Below are positions 18,514-28,009 of a stretch of 64,000 nucleotides of DNA, in pieces. The DNA is from Streptomyces kronopolitis (GTDB taxonomy: Bacteria; Actinomycetota; Actinomycetes; Streptomycetales; Streptomycetaceae): contig NZ_BMND01000009.1 of the NCBI RefSeq assembly GCF_014646275.1, forward strand, positions 124,001 to 188,000, read 5' to 3'. The stretch's first letter is position 1, and the number at the start of each line of letters is the position of its first letter. The notes beneath the pieces are model-generated. The model was given only the letters and a program-made list of their open reading frames with translations, did no database searches and was not told the DNA's origin. The position numbers were made by a program, and so were the translations under genes.

Positions 18514-19878
18514 TCAGACCGTGCGCAGGAAATGGTCGAGCACCCGGACGCCGAAGTGCAGCCCCTCGACCGGCACTCGCTCGTCCACCCCGTGGAAGAG
18601 TGCCTGATAGTCGAAGCCCTCGGGCAGTTTCAGCGGTGAGAAGCCGTAACCGGTGATGCCCAGCCGGGAGAACTGCTTGGCGTCCGTGCCGCCGGACATG
18701 CAGTACGGCACGACCCGGCCCTCGGGGTCGAAGCGCTCGATCGCGGCCCGCATCGCGGCGAACGTCGGGGAGTCGACGGGGGCCTGCAGCGCGACCTCGC
18801 GGTGGTGGTACTCCCAGTCGACGTCCGGCCCGGTCAGCGCGTCCATGGTGGTCTCGAACTCCGCCTCGCCGCCGGGCACCACGCGGCCGTCGACATGGGC
18901 GACCGCGGATCCCGGGATCACATTGACCTTGTAACCGGCCGCGAGCATCGTCGGGTTGGCGCTGTTGCGGACGGTCGGCTCGACCAGCCGGGCGGCCGGG
19001 CCGAGCGAGTCCAGCAGCGCGTCGACGTCCAGGCCGGCCGCCTCGGTGTCGGCGTCGACGCCGTGGAGGGCGGCGAGTTCGCGCAGCGCGGCGCGTACCG
19101 TCGGGGTGAGCCGCAGCGGCCACTCGTGCGCGCCGATGCGGGTCACGGCCGCGGCCAGCCGGCTGACGGCGTTCTCGCGGTTGACCTTCGAGCCGTGTCC
19201 CGCCCGGCCGTGCGCGGTCAGCTTCAGCCAGGCCGTGCCGCGCTCCCCCGCCGCGACCGGATACAGCTGCAGTCCGCCGCCGGCGTGGAAGGTGAAGGCC
19301 CCGGACTCGCTGATGCCCTCGGTGCAGCCCTCGAAGAGCGCGGGGTGCCGGTCGGCGAGGAAGCCCGAGCCGTCCTCGGCGCTGGCCTCCTCGTCGGCGG
19401 TGAAGGCCAGCACGATGTCCCGCCGCGGCCGCACCCCGCTGCGGGCCCACCGGCGGACCACGGCCAGCATCATCGCGTTCATGTTCTTCATGTCGATGGC
19501 GCCGCGGCCCCAGACCACTCCGTCGCGGACCTCCCCGGAGAAGGGGTGCACCTGCCAGTCGGCGGGCTCGGCGGGCACCACGTCCAGATGGCCGTGCACC
19601 AGCAGGGCGTCGGCCGCCGGGTCGGTGCCCTCGATCCGGGCGACCACATTCGTCCGGCCCGGACTGCGCTCCAGCAGGGTCGGTGTCAGCCCGGCCCCGG
19701 CCAGCCGCTCGGCGGCGTACTCGGCGGCCGGCCGCTCCCGGCAGCTGCCGTCCCCCGCGTTGCTGGTATCGATCCGGATCAGCCCGGAGGTGAACTCCAC
19801 GGCCTCGTCGAGCGCCCGCATGTCCACGCCGGAGGACTGGCCGTCCGCCGGCCGCCCCGCCCCGTGCCGCTCAGCCAT
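18514..19878 (-). CDS. M20-family metallopeptidase / deacylase
   Basis: The 454-residue protein has all M20 dinuclear zinc signatures: LLVHGHLDVVPAEP, VWGRGAIDMKNMNA, and FTADEEASAEDGS with the catalytic Glu-Glu pair. The dimerisation domain includes LTAHGRAGHGSK, and the last ligand sits in LFHGVDERVPVEGL. Family members cleave dipeptides or N-acyl amino acids. The ATG at 19878 overlaps the stop of the M55 gene by 8 nt, so the two are translationally linked. Expected role: finish hydrolysis of peptides produced by its neighbours. Confidence 0.93.
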   Translation of the reverse strand: MAERHGAGRPADGQSSGVDMRALDEAVEFTSGLIRIDTSNAGDGSCRERPAAEYAAERLAGAGLTPTLLERSPGRTNVVARIEGTDPAADALLVHGHLDVVPAEPADWQVHPFSGEVRDGVVWGRGAIDMKNMNAMMLAVVRRWARSGVRPRRDIVLAFTADEEASAEDGSGFLADRHPALFEGCTEGISESGAFTFHAGGGLQLYPVAAGERGTAWLKLTAHGRAGHGSKVNRENAVSRLAAAVTRIGAHEWPLRLTPTVRAALRELAALHGVDADTEAAGLDVDALLDSLGPAARLVEPTVRNSANPTMLAAGYKVNVIPGSAVAHVDGRVVPGGEAEFETTMDALTGPDVDWEYHHREVALQAPVDSPTFAAMRAAIERFDPEGRVVPYCMSGGTDAKQFSRLGITGYGFSPLKLPEGFDYQALFHGVDERVPVEGLHFGVRVLDHFLRTV

Positions 19879-20704
19879 ACTGCTCCTCCACCGCGGACGA
19901 CACGACGGTGGTGACCGCCTTGAAGCACCGGATGGCCTCGTACATGTCCTGTCCGGTGTACGCGACCCGGCGCTCGCCGGCGCGCTCCACGCCGGGCACG
20001 CAGGTGGCCGCGCCCACCAGATGCTCGGCGTCGAATTCCAGCTCGAAGCGGAACGGCCCGTTGCGCACGCGCTCATGGCGGACCGCCAGTGAGGCGCCCT
20101 TGGCGGCCGCGGCCCGGATGTCGGCCGCGGTGCGGGCCGGCGGCCGGCAGACCGCGGCGTAGCGCGACACATAGTCCTTGACCGCCACCGCGGGAGCCTC
20201 GGCCGCGTACCCCAGGGCGTCCTGGCAGGTGCGGTCGTCGCCGGTCACCAGCACCACGGGCACGCCGTACTCCGCGACCACGAGGGAGTTGAGGTACCCC
20301 TCGCTGGCCCGGACGCCGTCGACCCAGACGCCGGTGAGGGTGTTGGCGAGGTAGGTGTGCGCGAGGACGCCCTCGGTGCCGGCACCGGTGTGGTAGCCGA
20401 CGAAGGCGATCCCGTCGACATCGCCGTGCTGCACCCCTTCGACCATGCTCAGCGACTTGTGCCGGCCGGTGAGCATCTCGGCGCGCTCGTCGAGCCGTTC
20501 CAGCAGCAGGTTGCGCATCGTCCAGTGCGCCTCGTTGACGAGCACCTCGTCGGCGCCGCCGTCGAAGAAGCCGGCGATCGCCGCGTTGACGTCGGAGGTG
20601 AACATGGCGCGGCAGCGCTCCCACTGGGGCGTTCCGGGCAGCACATCGGCGGGCCAGGTCACGCCGGTGGCGCCCTCCATGTCCGCGGAGATGAGGATCT
20701 TCAC
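19871..20704 (-). CDS. M55 D-aminopeptidase (DppA-like)
   Basis: The 277-residue protein matches the DppA/M55 family of zinc D-aminopeptidases. KILISADMEGATGV supplies the Asp and Glu ligands near residues 6-8, VNEAHWTMRN and AFVGYHTGAG the histidines, and VVAEYGVPVVLVTGDD the later glutamate. These enzymes release D-alanine from D-Ala-D-Ala and related peptides. GTG 20704 gives the standard family N-terminus. It is the first gene of the run M55-M20-S9-S66, which together could dismantle wall-derived peptides containing D-amino acids. Confidence 0.92.
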   Translation of the reverse strand: MKILISADMEGATGVTWPADVLPGTPQWERCRAMFTSDVNAAIAGFFDGGADEVLVNEAHWTMRNLLLERLDERAEMLTGRHKSLSMVEGVQHGDVDGIAFVGYHTGAGTEGVLAHTYLANTLTGVWVDGVRASEGYLNSLVVAEYGVPVVLVTGDDRTCQDALGYAAEAPAVAVKDYVSRYAAVCRPPARTAADIRAAAAKGASLAVRHERVRNGPFRFELEFDAEHLVGAATCVPGVERAGERRVAYTGQDMYEAIRCFKAVTTVVSSAVEEQYG

Positions 20705-21073
20705 AGTCACCAGTCCTATCGCAGCCATGAGTCGGTACGCACGATCCCCCCACAGTGTCGAAGCCGCCGCACGGATTTGCCAGTGCGGCCAGGGACGTTG
20801 GGCGCTGACGCCCCGTCCGGTCCCCTCCGGAGGCGGCCCGTTGGCCACGCAGCGTGATCCCGGCGTAGCGGAAGAAGGGATTCCTGTGAAGCGGATGTGG
20901 AGGTACGCTCGTGTCGCGCCGCATCTCAAACAGTTTCTGTCGCAAAGTGCAAGGACTTCGAACGGAATCCGAAAGGACTTCTGAACGAGTCCTGTCAACT
21001 GCCGACGGCACGTGCCAGGTGGGGTAGAAAAAGGCCGAACCAGCTTCCCAGGCGATGAGACAGAGGCAGAACG
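20705..21073. promoter_or_regulatory. Divergent promoter region, peptidase operon / PucR-type regulator
   Basis: This 369-bp non-coding interval separates the start of the M55 operon from the PucR-type regulator. It contains a perfect 10-bp palindrome GGCACGTGCC at 21007-21016, about 60 bp before the regulator start, and an A-rich tract (GTAGAAAAAGG) at about 21024-21034. The palindrome is a candidate operator for autoregulation or for divergent control. No convincing -10/-35 pair could be set. Confidence 0.4.
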
Positions 21074-21961
21074 GTGAGCGAAGTACTGAACGGCGTCCGT
21101 TTACCGCAACGCGGTGACGGACGGGCCGACAGCGAAGACGACCAACTCGCGATCCTGACCGAACTGATCGCGCAAACCCTTTGCGATCGCAATCCTGGCT
21201 TCAAGGAAGTCCTGGAGCGCGGCGGTCACCAGCAGGTCACCCACCTGATCGAGAACGTGCTCCGGAACGGCAACCCGTTGCCCGAGAAGGTCCGCGCGGT
21301 CATGCTGCGCAGCGACACGGACATCCACCTCGTGGCGTCCGCGCTCGGCGACTGCCTCGTCAGCGCGCCGGGCGAGGCGCCGGGTCTGCTGATACCCGCC
21401 GCGCTCGCCGACGGCAAGGAAGGGCGGGCCCGGTTGAAGGGCGTGCTGCGCCATCGCGCGGCCGTCGTCGGCCATGCGGTGACGCCACAGGAGGCCACCG
21501 CCTCCGTGCGCGCCGCGACCCGGCTGCTGGATCTGGCCTGCGCGTACGACGGCCCGGAGGCCGGCGTGGTGTTCGTCGACGACCACCTCTCCTCCCTGCT
21601 GCTGCTCCAGGACGAGTCCCTGGCCCACGCGCTGATCGCCCGCCGCCTCAGCCCGCTCGCCGGGCTGACGCCGGAGCGGTGCGAGCGGCTGGAGGCGACC
21701 CTGCTGGCCTGGCTCAGCGGCATGGGGGCCCCGGAGGTGGCCAAGGCGCTCAGCATCCACCCGCAGACGGTGCGCTACCGGATGCGCCAGCTGGAGAAGC
21801 TGTTCGGCGCCCGCCTCCGCGACCCGCACACCCGTTTCGAGATCGAGCTGGCCCTGCGCAGCCGCCAGCTGATCGCCGGTGCGCGCCGCCGCCGCGCCGC
21901 CGTCAACCGCCGCCGCCCCCGCGCCGTCCCCCGCCCCCGCACGCCGCTGCCACGTCCCTAG
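21074..21961 (+). CDS. PucR-type transcriptional regulator (C-terminal HTH_30)
   Basis: The 295-residue protein ends in the PucR C-terminal helix-turn-helix: TLLAWLSGMGAPEVAKALSI then HPQTVRYRMRQLEKLFG, as in CdaR/PucR regulators. The N-terminal 200 residues are helical and probably sense an effector. The last 35 residues are an unusual Arg/Pro tail. GTG 21074 is the chosen start. Its divergent position beside the M55-M20-S9-S66 operon makes it the likely regulator of that operon, which is inference from placement. Confidence 0.85.
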   Translation: MSEVLNGVRLPQRGDGRADSEDDQLAILTELIAQTLCDRNPGFKEVLERGGHQQVTHLIENVLRNGNPLPEKVRAVMLRSDTDIHLVASALGDCLVSAPGEAPGLLIPAALADGKEGRARLKGVLRHRAAVVGHAVTPQEATASVRAATRLLDLACAYDGPEAGVVFVDDHLSSLLLLQDESLAHALIARRLSPLAGLTPERCERLEATLLAWLSGMGAPEVAKALSIHPQTVRYRMRQLEKLFGARLRDPHTRFEIELALRSRQLIAGARRRRAAVNRRRPRAVPRPRTPLPRP

Positions 21962-22208
21962 GAGCGCCCAGCCCCCCGCATACCCCCACGATTTGGCGAA
22001 CGTCACATCCCGGCACCCGCGCCGAAAACGGACAATCCACCCCAATCTTCTGAGGCGTCCGGACGCCCGCCACGTATCGTCACCGTGACCCATGCCCGGG
22101 AGGCCGGCCGGCGCGCGGCGGCACCGACCCGCAGCGGAGCCGGATGCGCGAGGCCGGCCGCCCGAGAGCTGCGCCACCGAAACACAGCGGGAGCTGAACA
22201 TCACCTCC

Positions 22209-23084
22209 ATGCACGGATCACGCATATCGACCTGCACCCGGCGCGGGCTGGCCGCCGTCGTGGCCGCCGGGTCGCTGCTCACGGTCCTCACCACGGCGAC
22301 CCCTGCCACCGCCGCCACCGCCGACGCACCGGTGGGCGGCTCCAAGGTCGTCTGCACATCGAAGAAGCCGGGCCTGGCGCCGACGCTGTCCCAGGACCTC
22401 GCCGGCGCCCTCGACGGACGGCGGGGCGCCTCCGCCCTGGCGGTCTACGACCGGCCCACCGCGACCCGCTGCGAGTTCAAGGGCGGCAGCCACTTCGACT
22501 CGGCGAGTGTGGTGAAGGTCACCGTGCTCGGCGCCCTGCTGCGGCAGGCCGAGGAGGCGCACCGCACGCTCACGCCGCACGAGGTCGATCTGACCACCGG
22601 CATGATCACCAAGTCGGACAACGACGCCACCACCGCGCTCTGGCGCCAGGTCCGCCCCTCCGGGATCCAGCACTTCCTGTCGCTGGCCGCCATGCGGGAC
22701 ACCGTCCCCGGCAAGGACGGGGCCTGGGGCCTGACCCAGATCACCGCCCATGACCAGCTCACGCTGATGCGGCTGCTCACCACGGACACCCCGGTGCTCG
22801 GCGCGCACTCCCGGGGCTATGCGCTCGACCTGATGCACCGGGTCGAGGCCGACCAGCGGTGGGGGGCGCCCGCCGGTGCCCCGGCCGGCACGGACGTGCA
22901 CGTCAAGAACGGCTGGCTGCCCCGCGACAAGGGCGGCTGGCGGGTGCACAGCGTCGGCGCCTTCACCGGCAGCGGCCGCGACTACGGCATGGCCGTCCTG
23001 TCCACCGGCAGCCACACCATGGACTACGGCGTCGACACCATCGAGAACGCCGCCCGGGTCGTCCACCGCGATCTGGCGCGCTGA
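22209..23084 (+). CDS. Secreted class A beta-lactamase-like serine hydrolase
   Basis: The 291-residue protein has a signal peptide (CTRRGLAAVVAAGSLLTVLT, then ATA-ATA cleavage) and a beta-lactamase/transpeptidase-like domain. SASVVKVTVLG gives the SxxK pair and KSDNDATTALW the SDN motif. The third motif reads VHVKNGWLP, KNG rather than the usual KTG. An omega-loop glutamate as in true class A enzymes is not obvious, so hydrolysis of beta-lactams is uncertain and a wall-related esterase or peptidase is possible. ATG 22209 is set by the signal peptide; the earlier frame is not conserved. Confidence 0.82.
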   Translation: MHGSRISTCTRRGLAAVVAAGSLLTVLTTATPATAATADAPVGGSKVVCTSKKPGLAPTLSQDLAGALDGRRGASALAVYDRPTATRCEFKGGSHFDSASVVKVTVLGALLRQAEEAHRTLTPHEVDLTTGMITKSDNDATTALWRQVRPSGIQHFLSLAAMRDTVPGKDGAWGLTQITAHDQLTLMRLLTTDTPVLGAHSRGYALDLMHRVEADQRWGAPAGAPAGTDVHVKNGWLPRDKGGWRVHSVGAFTGSGRDYGMAVLSTGSHTMDYGVDTIENAARVVHRDLAR

Positions 23085-23289
23085 CCGCACCGGCCGGACC
23101 GGGCGCACCCGAACGCGCCCGCCACCGGCCGCAGTTCACGCCGTACAGGGCCCGGGCGGCACCGCTGCCCGGGCCCCGGTGCGCTCCGCCCGGCGCCCGG
23201 CGGCCCGTGCGGTACGACTTTGCACTCCCCCGGGTGACCGCTCCCCCGATCGGCCCCGGCGGGGGCCCGCCCGGCGATATCAACGCCAC

Positions 23290-24228
23290 ATGATCGAGGC
23301 AGCGCGCACCACGGGCCGCGAACCGACCGCTCCGTCCGTCCCCCGCCCCGCGGCCCCCGCCGAGGGGATCCCCGCGCCCCGGCGCGTGACGGCGGACCTC
23401 ACGGGAGTGCCCGAGACGGCGCTGTGGACGCTGCGGCACCGCGCCGCCGAGGCCGCCCGCCCGGACACGGTGCTGCCCGACCCCCGCGCCGTCCGCCTGG
23501 CGGCCCGGCTCGACTTCCCGGAGCAGGGCACCGTCCGGCCCTGGCTGGCACAGGGCATCGCGCTGCGCGCCCTGGCCTTCGACGAGGTGGTGCGCGCGTT
23601 CCTCACCGACCACCCGGACGGCACCGTGGTCGCGCTCGGCGAGGGCCTGGAGACCCAGTTCTGGCGGGTGGACAACGGCCGGGTGCGCTGGGTGACCGTC
23701 GACCTCCCCGAGCCGCTGGCGCTGCGCGGACGGGTGCTGCCGCACGGCGACCGGCAGCGCCTGGTCGCCTGCGACGCGCGCGACGACCGCTGGACGGCGG
23801 GGATCGACCCCGCGCGCGGTGTGCTGGTGACCGCTCAGGGCCTGCTGATGTATCTGGAGCCGGCCGCGGCGACCCGGCTGATCGGCGTCTGCGCCGCGGC
23901 GTTCCCCGGCGGCGCCATGGTCTTCGACACCGTCTCGCGGCGGTTCAGCGCCCGCACCCGCCGCGGCGGGAAGGGGCTGGTCGGCCGCCGGATGCCCCCG
24001 ATGCCCTGGGGCATGGACACCGCCGAGCGGCCGCTGCTGCGCGAGATCCATCCGGCCATCGGCGAGGTGTCGGCCCTGCCGCTCCCGGCGGGCCGCGGCC
24101 TCCTCGGCCGCCTCGCGCCCCGGCTCACCGCCGTGCCGCTGGTGCGCAACGACTGCCCGCTGCTGACCCGGCTGCGCTTCGCGCCGGCGCCCGTGCCCGC
24201 ACCGGACCGGTCCCGGCGCTCCGGCTGA
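23290..24228 (+). CDS. Class I SAM-dependent methyltransferase, LCM/PPM family
   Basis: The 312-residue protein belongs to the leucine-carboxyl-methyltransferase-like group. It has VVALGEGLETQFWRVDNG and VRWVTVDLPEPLALR in place of a classic glycine-rich motif I, then ARGVLVTAQGLLMYLEP. Streptomyces members methylate carboxyls or hydroxyls of small molecules. The N-terminal 35 residues are a Pro/Ala-rich extension. ATG 23290 is used. It ends 40 bp before the convergent MFS gene with a strong hairpin between. Confidence 0.85.
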   Translation: MIEAARTTGREPTAPSVPRPAAPAEGIPAPRRVTADLTGVPETALWTLRHRAAEAARPDTVLPDPRAVRLAARLDFPEQGTVRPWLAQGIALRALAFDEVVRAFLTDHPDGTVVALGEGLETQFWRVDNGRVRWVTVDLPEPLALRGRVLPHGDRQRLVACDARDDRWTAGIDPARGVLVTAQGLLMYLEPAAATRLIGVCAAAFPGGAMVFDTVSRRFSARTRRGGKGLVGRRMPPMPWGMDTAERPLLREIHPAIGEVSALPLPAGRGLLGRLAPRLTAVPLVRNDCPLLTRLRFAPAPVPAPDRSRRSG

Positions 24229-24230
24229 GC

Positions 24231-24260
24231 GCGGCGGGCGGCCCGCGAGCCGCCCGCCGC
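24231..24260. terminator. Bidirectional hairpin terminator
   Basis: A perfect 12-bp stem (GCGGCGGGCGGC at 24231-24242, its complement at 24249-24260) with a 6-nt loop lies exactly between two convergent genes. This is the expected place for a shared terminator. No U-tract is present, as is usual in this GC range. Confidence 0.75.
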
Positions 24261-24267
24261 GACCGGC

Positions 24268-26874
24268 TCAGTCCTCGTGCCCCAGCTGGAGGTCGCGCTC
24301 GGTGCGGCCGCCGCCCGCCACCTGGAGGACGGTGGCCACCGGCGGATATCCGGCGGCGATGACGGTGTACTCGCCGGCCGACAGGTCCACGAAGCGGAAC
24401 AGCCCGTCGGCGCCGGTGATCGCGGTGTCGACGACATTGCCGGCCGCGTCCAGCAGCGTGACCCGGGCGTCCTCGACGGTCCGGCCGCCACCGGCCCGTA
24501 CGGTCCCGCGCAGCACCGCGCCGCCGGCCAGCTCGATGTCCTGGCGGGTCTCCCGGGACGCCTGGACGCTCACCGGCAGGGCGGCGGGCCGGAACGCGGG
24601 GGCGCTGGAGGCGAGGGTGTACTCGCCGGCCACCAGGTCCCCGATGACATAGCCGCCCTCACGCCCGCTGCGGGTGGTGGCGACCACCTCGCCGCGGACA
24701 TCGGTGAGGGTGACCATGGCATCGCGCACGGGGGTGCCGTCGGCGGTGGTGACGGTGCCGGCCAGGCGTCCCGCGCCGCCCAGCACAACGTCCAGGTCGA
24801 CCGGCCGCTCGCCGACGGTGACGGTGACCGCCTGCGGCTGGTGCCCGCCCGCCGCCGCGATCAGCACATAGGAGCCGGCGCCCGGCGTGCTCAGCGCGTA
24901 CCGGCCGTCCTCGCCGGTGGCGCCGCGGCCGATCTGCCGGCCGGCGACATCGATCAGGGTCAGTGCGGCGCGCGGCACGATGGTGCCGTCGTGGTGCTGG
25001 ACGGTGCCGCACACCGGGACGCCGGCCGGGGCCGGGTGCGGTGCGCCCGGGTGCCGGTGCGTACGGGAGTAAGCCGGCCCGGAATCAGGGGAGTTGACGG
25101 TGTCGGCGGCCGTGGCGGTACGGGCCTGCGGGACGGTGGCGGGGTCGGCCGGATCGCCGTAGGGCGGCAGCGGGGTGGTGGAGGCCTGCGGAGCATGCGG
25201 GGCGTGGGACACCAGGGGTTTCTCTTTCAGGAAGAAGGCGAGCAGGAAGCCCAGGAGGAGGACCGGCACGAAGTAGAAGAAGATCCCCGGCACGGCGTGC
25301 GCGTACGCGGCGACATAGCTGTCGCGCAGCGGGGCGGGCAGCGCCCGCACCAGTTGCGGGGTGATCGACTCCGGATCGGGCAGCTTCGCCGACCGCGGCA
25401 GCCGGCCGCCGAGCCGGCGGGCCAGCCGGTCGGCGAAGAGGGTGCCGAAGAGGGCCGCACCGGCGCAGCCGCCGATCTGCCGGAAGTAGTTGGTGGCGCT
25501 GGTGGCCGTGCCGAGGTCGGCGGGGCGTACGGAGTTCTGCACGGCGAGCACCAGCACCGGCAGGACGAGGCCGATGCCGAGGCCGAGGACGCCCATCCAG
25601 ACGCTGTAGACCTCGCGCGGGGTGTCCTGCTGCCAGCGCGACAGCAGCCACATCCCCACCGCGGCCGTCGCGCATCCCAGGAGGGGGAAGACGCGGTAGC
25701 GCCCGGTGCGGCTGATGAGCCGGCCGGAGACCAGGGAGGCGAGGACGATGCCGCCCATCAGCGGCAGCATCAGCAGCCCGGACCCGGTGGCGGTGGCGCC
25801 GTCGACCATCTGGAGGAAGGTCGGCAGATAGCTGGCGGCCCCGAAGAGCGCGATGCCGACGGCGGCGCCGATCAGCCCGGTGAGGTTGAAGACCGAGTCG
25901 CGGAACAGCCGCAGCGGGATCAGCGGTTCGGCGGCGAAGTACTCGACGGCGACGAACAGCAGGGCGGTGCCCAGCGCCCCGGCGCCGAGGCCGAGCACGA
26001 CCCGCGAGTCCCAGGCGTAGGTGGTGCCGCCCCAACTGGTCAGCAGGACCAGGCAGGTGGAGAACGCGGCGAGCAGCAGGGCGCCGGGCAGGTCCAGCCG
26101 CGCGCGGCGGGCCGGCCGGGGCAGCTTCAGCACGCAGGCGATGAGCAGCAGCGTCAGCGCCCCGAGGGGGACGTTGAGGTAGAAGCACCAGCGCCAGGAG
26201 GCGTGGTCGGTGCAGAAGCCGCCGATCAGCGGCCCGGCCACCGAGGCGAGCCCGAAGGCCGCGCCGATCAGGCCCATGTAGCGGCCGCGGGCCCGGGGCG
26301 GGACGAGGTCGGCGATGATCGCCTGGACACCGATCATGAGCCCGCCGCCGCCGGCGCCCTGGACGGCGCGGAAGGCGATGAGTTCGTCCATGGTCCGCGA
26401 CCAGCCCGCCAGTGCCGAGCCCGCGGTGAAGACGAGGAGCGCGAAGAGGAAGACGGGCTTGCGGCCGAAGAGGTCACCGAGCTTGCCGTAGAGCGGAAGT
26501 CCGATGGTGGAGGCCAGCAGGTAGGACGTGATCGCCCAGGACATCGTGTCCAGGCCGTGCAGCTCGCCGACGATCTTCGGGAGCGCGGTGGCCACGATGG
26601 TCTGGTCGAGGGCGGCCAGCAGCAGCGCCGCCATCAGCCCGGCGAAGACCAGTCGCACGCGGCCGCGGCCGGGGCCGGGCGGCTCCGCCGTGGCGGGCCC
26701 GGGGCCAGGTGGCTCCGCCGTAGCGGGCCCGGGCTCGGGCGACTCCGCCGTGGCGGGGCCGGAATCCGGGCCGCCGGGCCGGTGGTGCGCGGCCGGCCGC
26801 TCCGGAGCTGCCGGGGTGTCCGCTGCGGGCGGATCGGTCCGTTCGACCCGTTCGCCCAGGGTGGTCCCGCCCAC
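24268..26874 (-). CDS. MFS drug exporter (DHA2/EmrB-QacA) fused to C-terminal Ig-like repeats
   Basis: The 868-residue protein has a 14-helix DHA2 transporter core (about 75-560) with [26 protein letters not shown] and [18 protein letters not shown] (motif C and helix-6 signature). After a Pro/Thr linker come three carboxypeptidase-regulatory-like domains of about 80 residues each (for example [20 protein letters not shown]). The N-terminal tail has three copies of a 10-residue repeat ([10 protein letters not shown] type). The GTG at 26874 follows GAGGGGAG with 5-nt spacing. Exported drugs or metabolites are likely substrates. The added beta domains are uncommon on transporters and may bind wall or partner proteins. 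Confidence 0.9.
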   Translation of the reverse strand: MGGTTLGERVERTDPPAADTPAAPERPAAHHRPGGPDSGPATAESPEPGPATAEPPGPGPATAEPPGPGRGRVRLVFAGLMAALLLAALDQTIVATALPKIVGELHGLDTMSWAITSYLLASTIGLPLYGKLGDLFGRKPVFLFALLVFTAGSALAGWSRTMDELIAFRAVQGAGGGGLMIGVQAIIADLVPPRARGRYMGLIGAAFGLASVAGPLIGGFCTDHASWRWCFYLNVPLGALTLLLIACVLKLPRPARRARLDLPGALLLAAFSTCLVLLTSWGGTTYAWDSRVVLGLGAGALGTALLFVAVEYFAAEPLIPLRLFRDSVFNLTGLIGAAVGIALFGAASYLPTFLQMVDGATATGSGLLMLPLMGGIVLASLVSGRLISRTGRYRVFPLLGCATAAVGMWLLSRWQQDTPREVYSVWMGVLGLGIGLVLPVLVLAVQNSVRPADLGTATSATNYFRQIGGCAGAALFGTLFADRLARRLGGRLPRSAKLPDPESITPQLVRALPAPLRDSYVAAYAHAVPGIFFYFVPVLLLGFLLAFFLKEKPLVSHAPHAPQASTTPLPPYGDPADPATVPQARTATAADTVNSPDSGPAYSRTHRHPGAPHPAPAGVPVCGTVQHHDGTIVPRAALTLIDVAGRQIGRGATGEDGRYALSTPGAGSYVLIAAAGGHQPQAVTVTVGERPVDLDVVLGGAGRLAGTVTTADGTPVRDAMVTLTDVRGEVVATTRSGREGGYVIGDLVAGEYTLASSAPAFRPAALPVSVQASRETRQDIELAGGAVLRGTVRAGGGRTVEDARVTLLDAAGNVVDTAITGADGLFRFVDLSAGEYTVIAAGYPPVATVLQVAGGGRTERDLQLGHED

Positions 26875-27127
26875 GTGCTGCTCCCCTCGTCACGCCTGTT
26901 GCCGCCCAATTTCTCGCATTGGGCGACAACACCGATCAAGCGCGGCGAATGGGGGCGTGCGGGGCCGGAACGGACGTCAAGTGCGGTGCACAGCGCACCT
27001 CTTGGGCTCCCATCAGGGCTTTCCGCGAGGAGGCGATCCGGCGGGCCGCACGCTCCGGCTCATCGGAAACCACCCGAACCGGTGAGTGTGACGAGGGGCC
27101 CGCGGGGTGACGCGGTGACCGGACCGA

Positions 27128-27571
27128 TCACTTCTCCGTCTCGCGGGCGAGGTTGTCGAGGAGCGCGTCGTAGATCCGGCCGAGTCCCTTGGGGGCGAAG
27201 GTCTTCTCGAAGAAGCCGCCGATGCCGCCGGCGCCCGTCCAGGTGGTGGTGACGGTGACCTTGGTGCGCTTCTCGCCCGCCGGGGTGACGACCCAGGTGG
27301 TCACCATCGAGGAATTGCGGTCCTTCTCCACGAGCTGGCCCTCGGTCGGCTCGTCGACCTCCAGCAGGCAGTCCCGCACCCGCTTGCTCGTGGCCTGGAG
27401 CTTCCAGTGGACGAGGGTGCCCTTGCCGTCGCCGCCCTCGCGCACCTCGTACTCGCTGAAGTGCTCGGGCAGCAGCTTCTGACGCGTGCCGCTGTAGTCG
27501 GCGAGCGCGTCGAACACGCTCTCCGGGTCCGCCGCGATCTCGCGCTGCGTCGTGGCCTCGACCTGCCCCAT
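27128..27571 (-). CDS. SRPBCC-fold (polyketide cyclase/START-like) protein
   Basis: The 147-residue protein has the SRPBCC pattern: an N-terminal strand VEATTQREIAADPESVFDALADY, central strands, and a long C-terminal helix FEKTFAPKGLGRIYDALLDN. Such proteins bind lipids or aromatic ligands in a cavity, and some are cyclases. ATG 27571 is fixed by the ribosome site GGAGGG about 6 nt upstream. It is the last intact chromosomal gene before the integration junction and diverges from the broken radical SAM gene. Confidence 0.85.
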   Translation of the reverse strand: MGQVEATTQREIAADPESVFDALADYSGTRQKLLPEHFSEYEVREGGDGKGTLVHWKLQATSKRVRDCLLEVDEPTEGQLVEKDRNSSMVTTWVVTPAGEKRTKVTVTTTWTGAGGIGGFFEKTFAPKGLGRIYDALLDNLARETEK

Positions 27572-27672
27572 GTGCGTTTCCCTCCGGTAGTTCGGCTGCC
27601 CGCCCTGCGGTGCACGCCAAGCCAACCACCCCCGGGTGACCCGCCCAAATCCAGGGTTGACCCTCGACGTGG

Positions 27673-27684
27673 GAACGTTTGTTC
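27673..27684. promoter_or_regulatory. LexA SOS box
   Basis: GAACGTTTGTTC fits the actinobacterial/Gram-positive LexA site GAAC-N4-GTTC exactly, followed by the A/T stretch TATTATTAG that could be the -10 region. It lies 45 bp before the ATG of the truncated radical SAM gene, so that gene is predicted to be DNA-damage inducible. Family placement is known only by consensus; binding is inferred. Confidence 0.75.
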
Positions 27685-27728
27685 TATTATTAGCCCGGGG
27701 GGTTCGGCAGGATCCAGAAGGAGGCCCG

Positions 27729-27956
27729 ATGCGCTGGGACAATCTCGGCGACAGCCCGTCCGCGCTGTTCGGCACGGAGGTCGTGAGCCGGACCGTCGAC
27801 ACCCCCGAATTCCGCGGGATCACCTTCCACGAGGTACACGCCCGCTCGCTGGTCAACCGGGTCCCGGGCGCCTCCCGGATGCCGTTCGAATGGACCGTGA
27901 ACCCCTACCGCGGCTGCAGCCACGCCTGCGCGTACTGCACTGCATGGCCCTCTTGA
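27729..27956 (+). pseudogene. Radical SAM protein (Rv2578c family), truncated by integration
   Basis: The reading frame begins MRWDNLGDSPSALFG and continues through PEFRGITFHEVHARSLVNRV and FEWTVNPYRGCSHACAYC, the N-terminus of the Rv2578c-type radical SAM family related to spore photoproduct lyase. Intact proteins continue after CxxxCxxC with FAR-K/N-TH. Here the frame changes to TAWPS and stops after 75 residues, compared with roughly 340-370 in intact homologues. The break is within the iron-sulfur motif, so the remnant cannot be active. The rest of the gene is absent from the window. Confidence 0.88.
27925..27950. other. Putative attachment junction (attL) of serine-recombinase element
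   Basis: Homology to the radical SAM gene stops at or just after TACTGC (27933-27938), and the following bases, ACTGCATGG, do not fit the family. A large serine recombinase gene lies 0.6 kb inside. Serine integrases typically insert into conserved coding sequence with a very short core, so this point is the likely crossover site. The matching attR was looked for and not found in the window. Confidence 0.7.
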
Positions 27957-28009
27957 GCCCGGGAGGGCCGGTGCTCAGCACTCCGAACGCGGACAAGGCC
28001 TGGAAAGGC

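Noticed and set aside
16558..18639. 693-residue plus-strand frame
   Set aside because: Antisense to the S9 peptidase, whose catalytic triad is complete.
24277..27252. 991-residue open frame on the plus strand
   Set aside because: Antisense to the MFS fusion gene; sequence is Gly/Asp/Arg-rich with no membrane or domain pattern.
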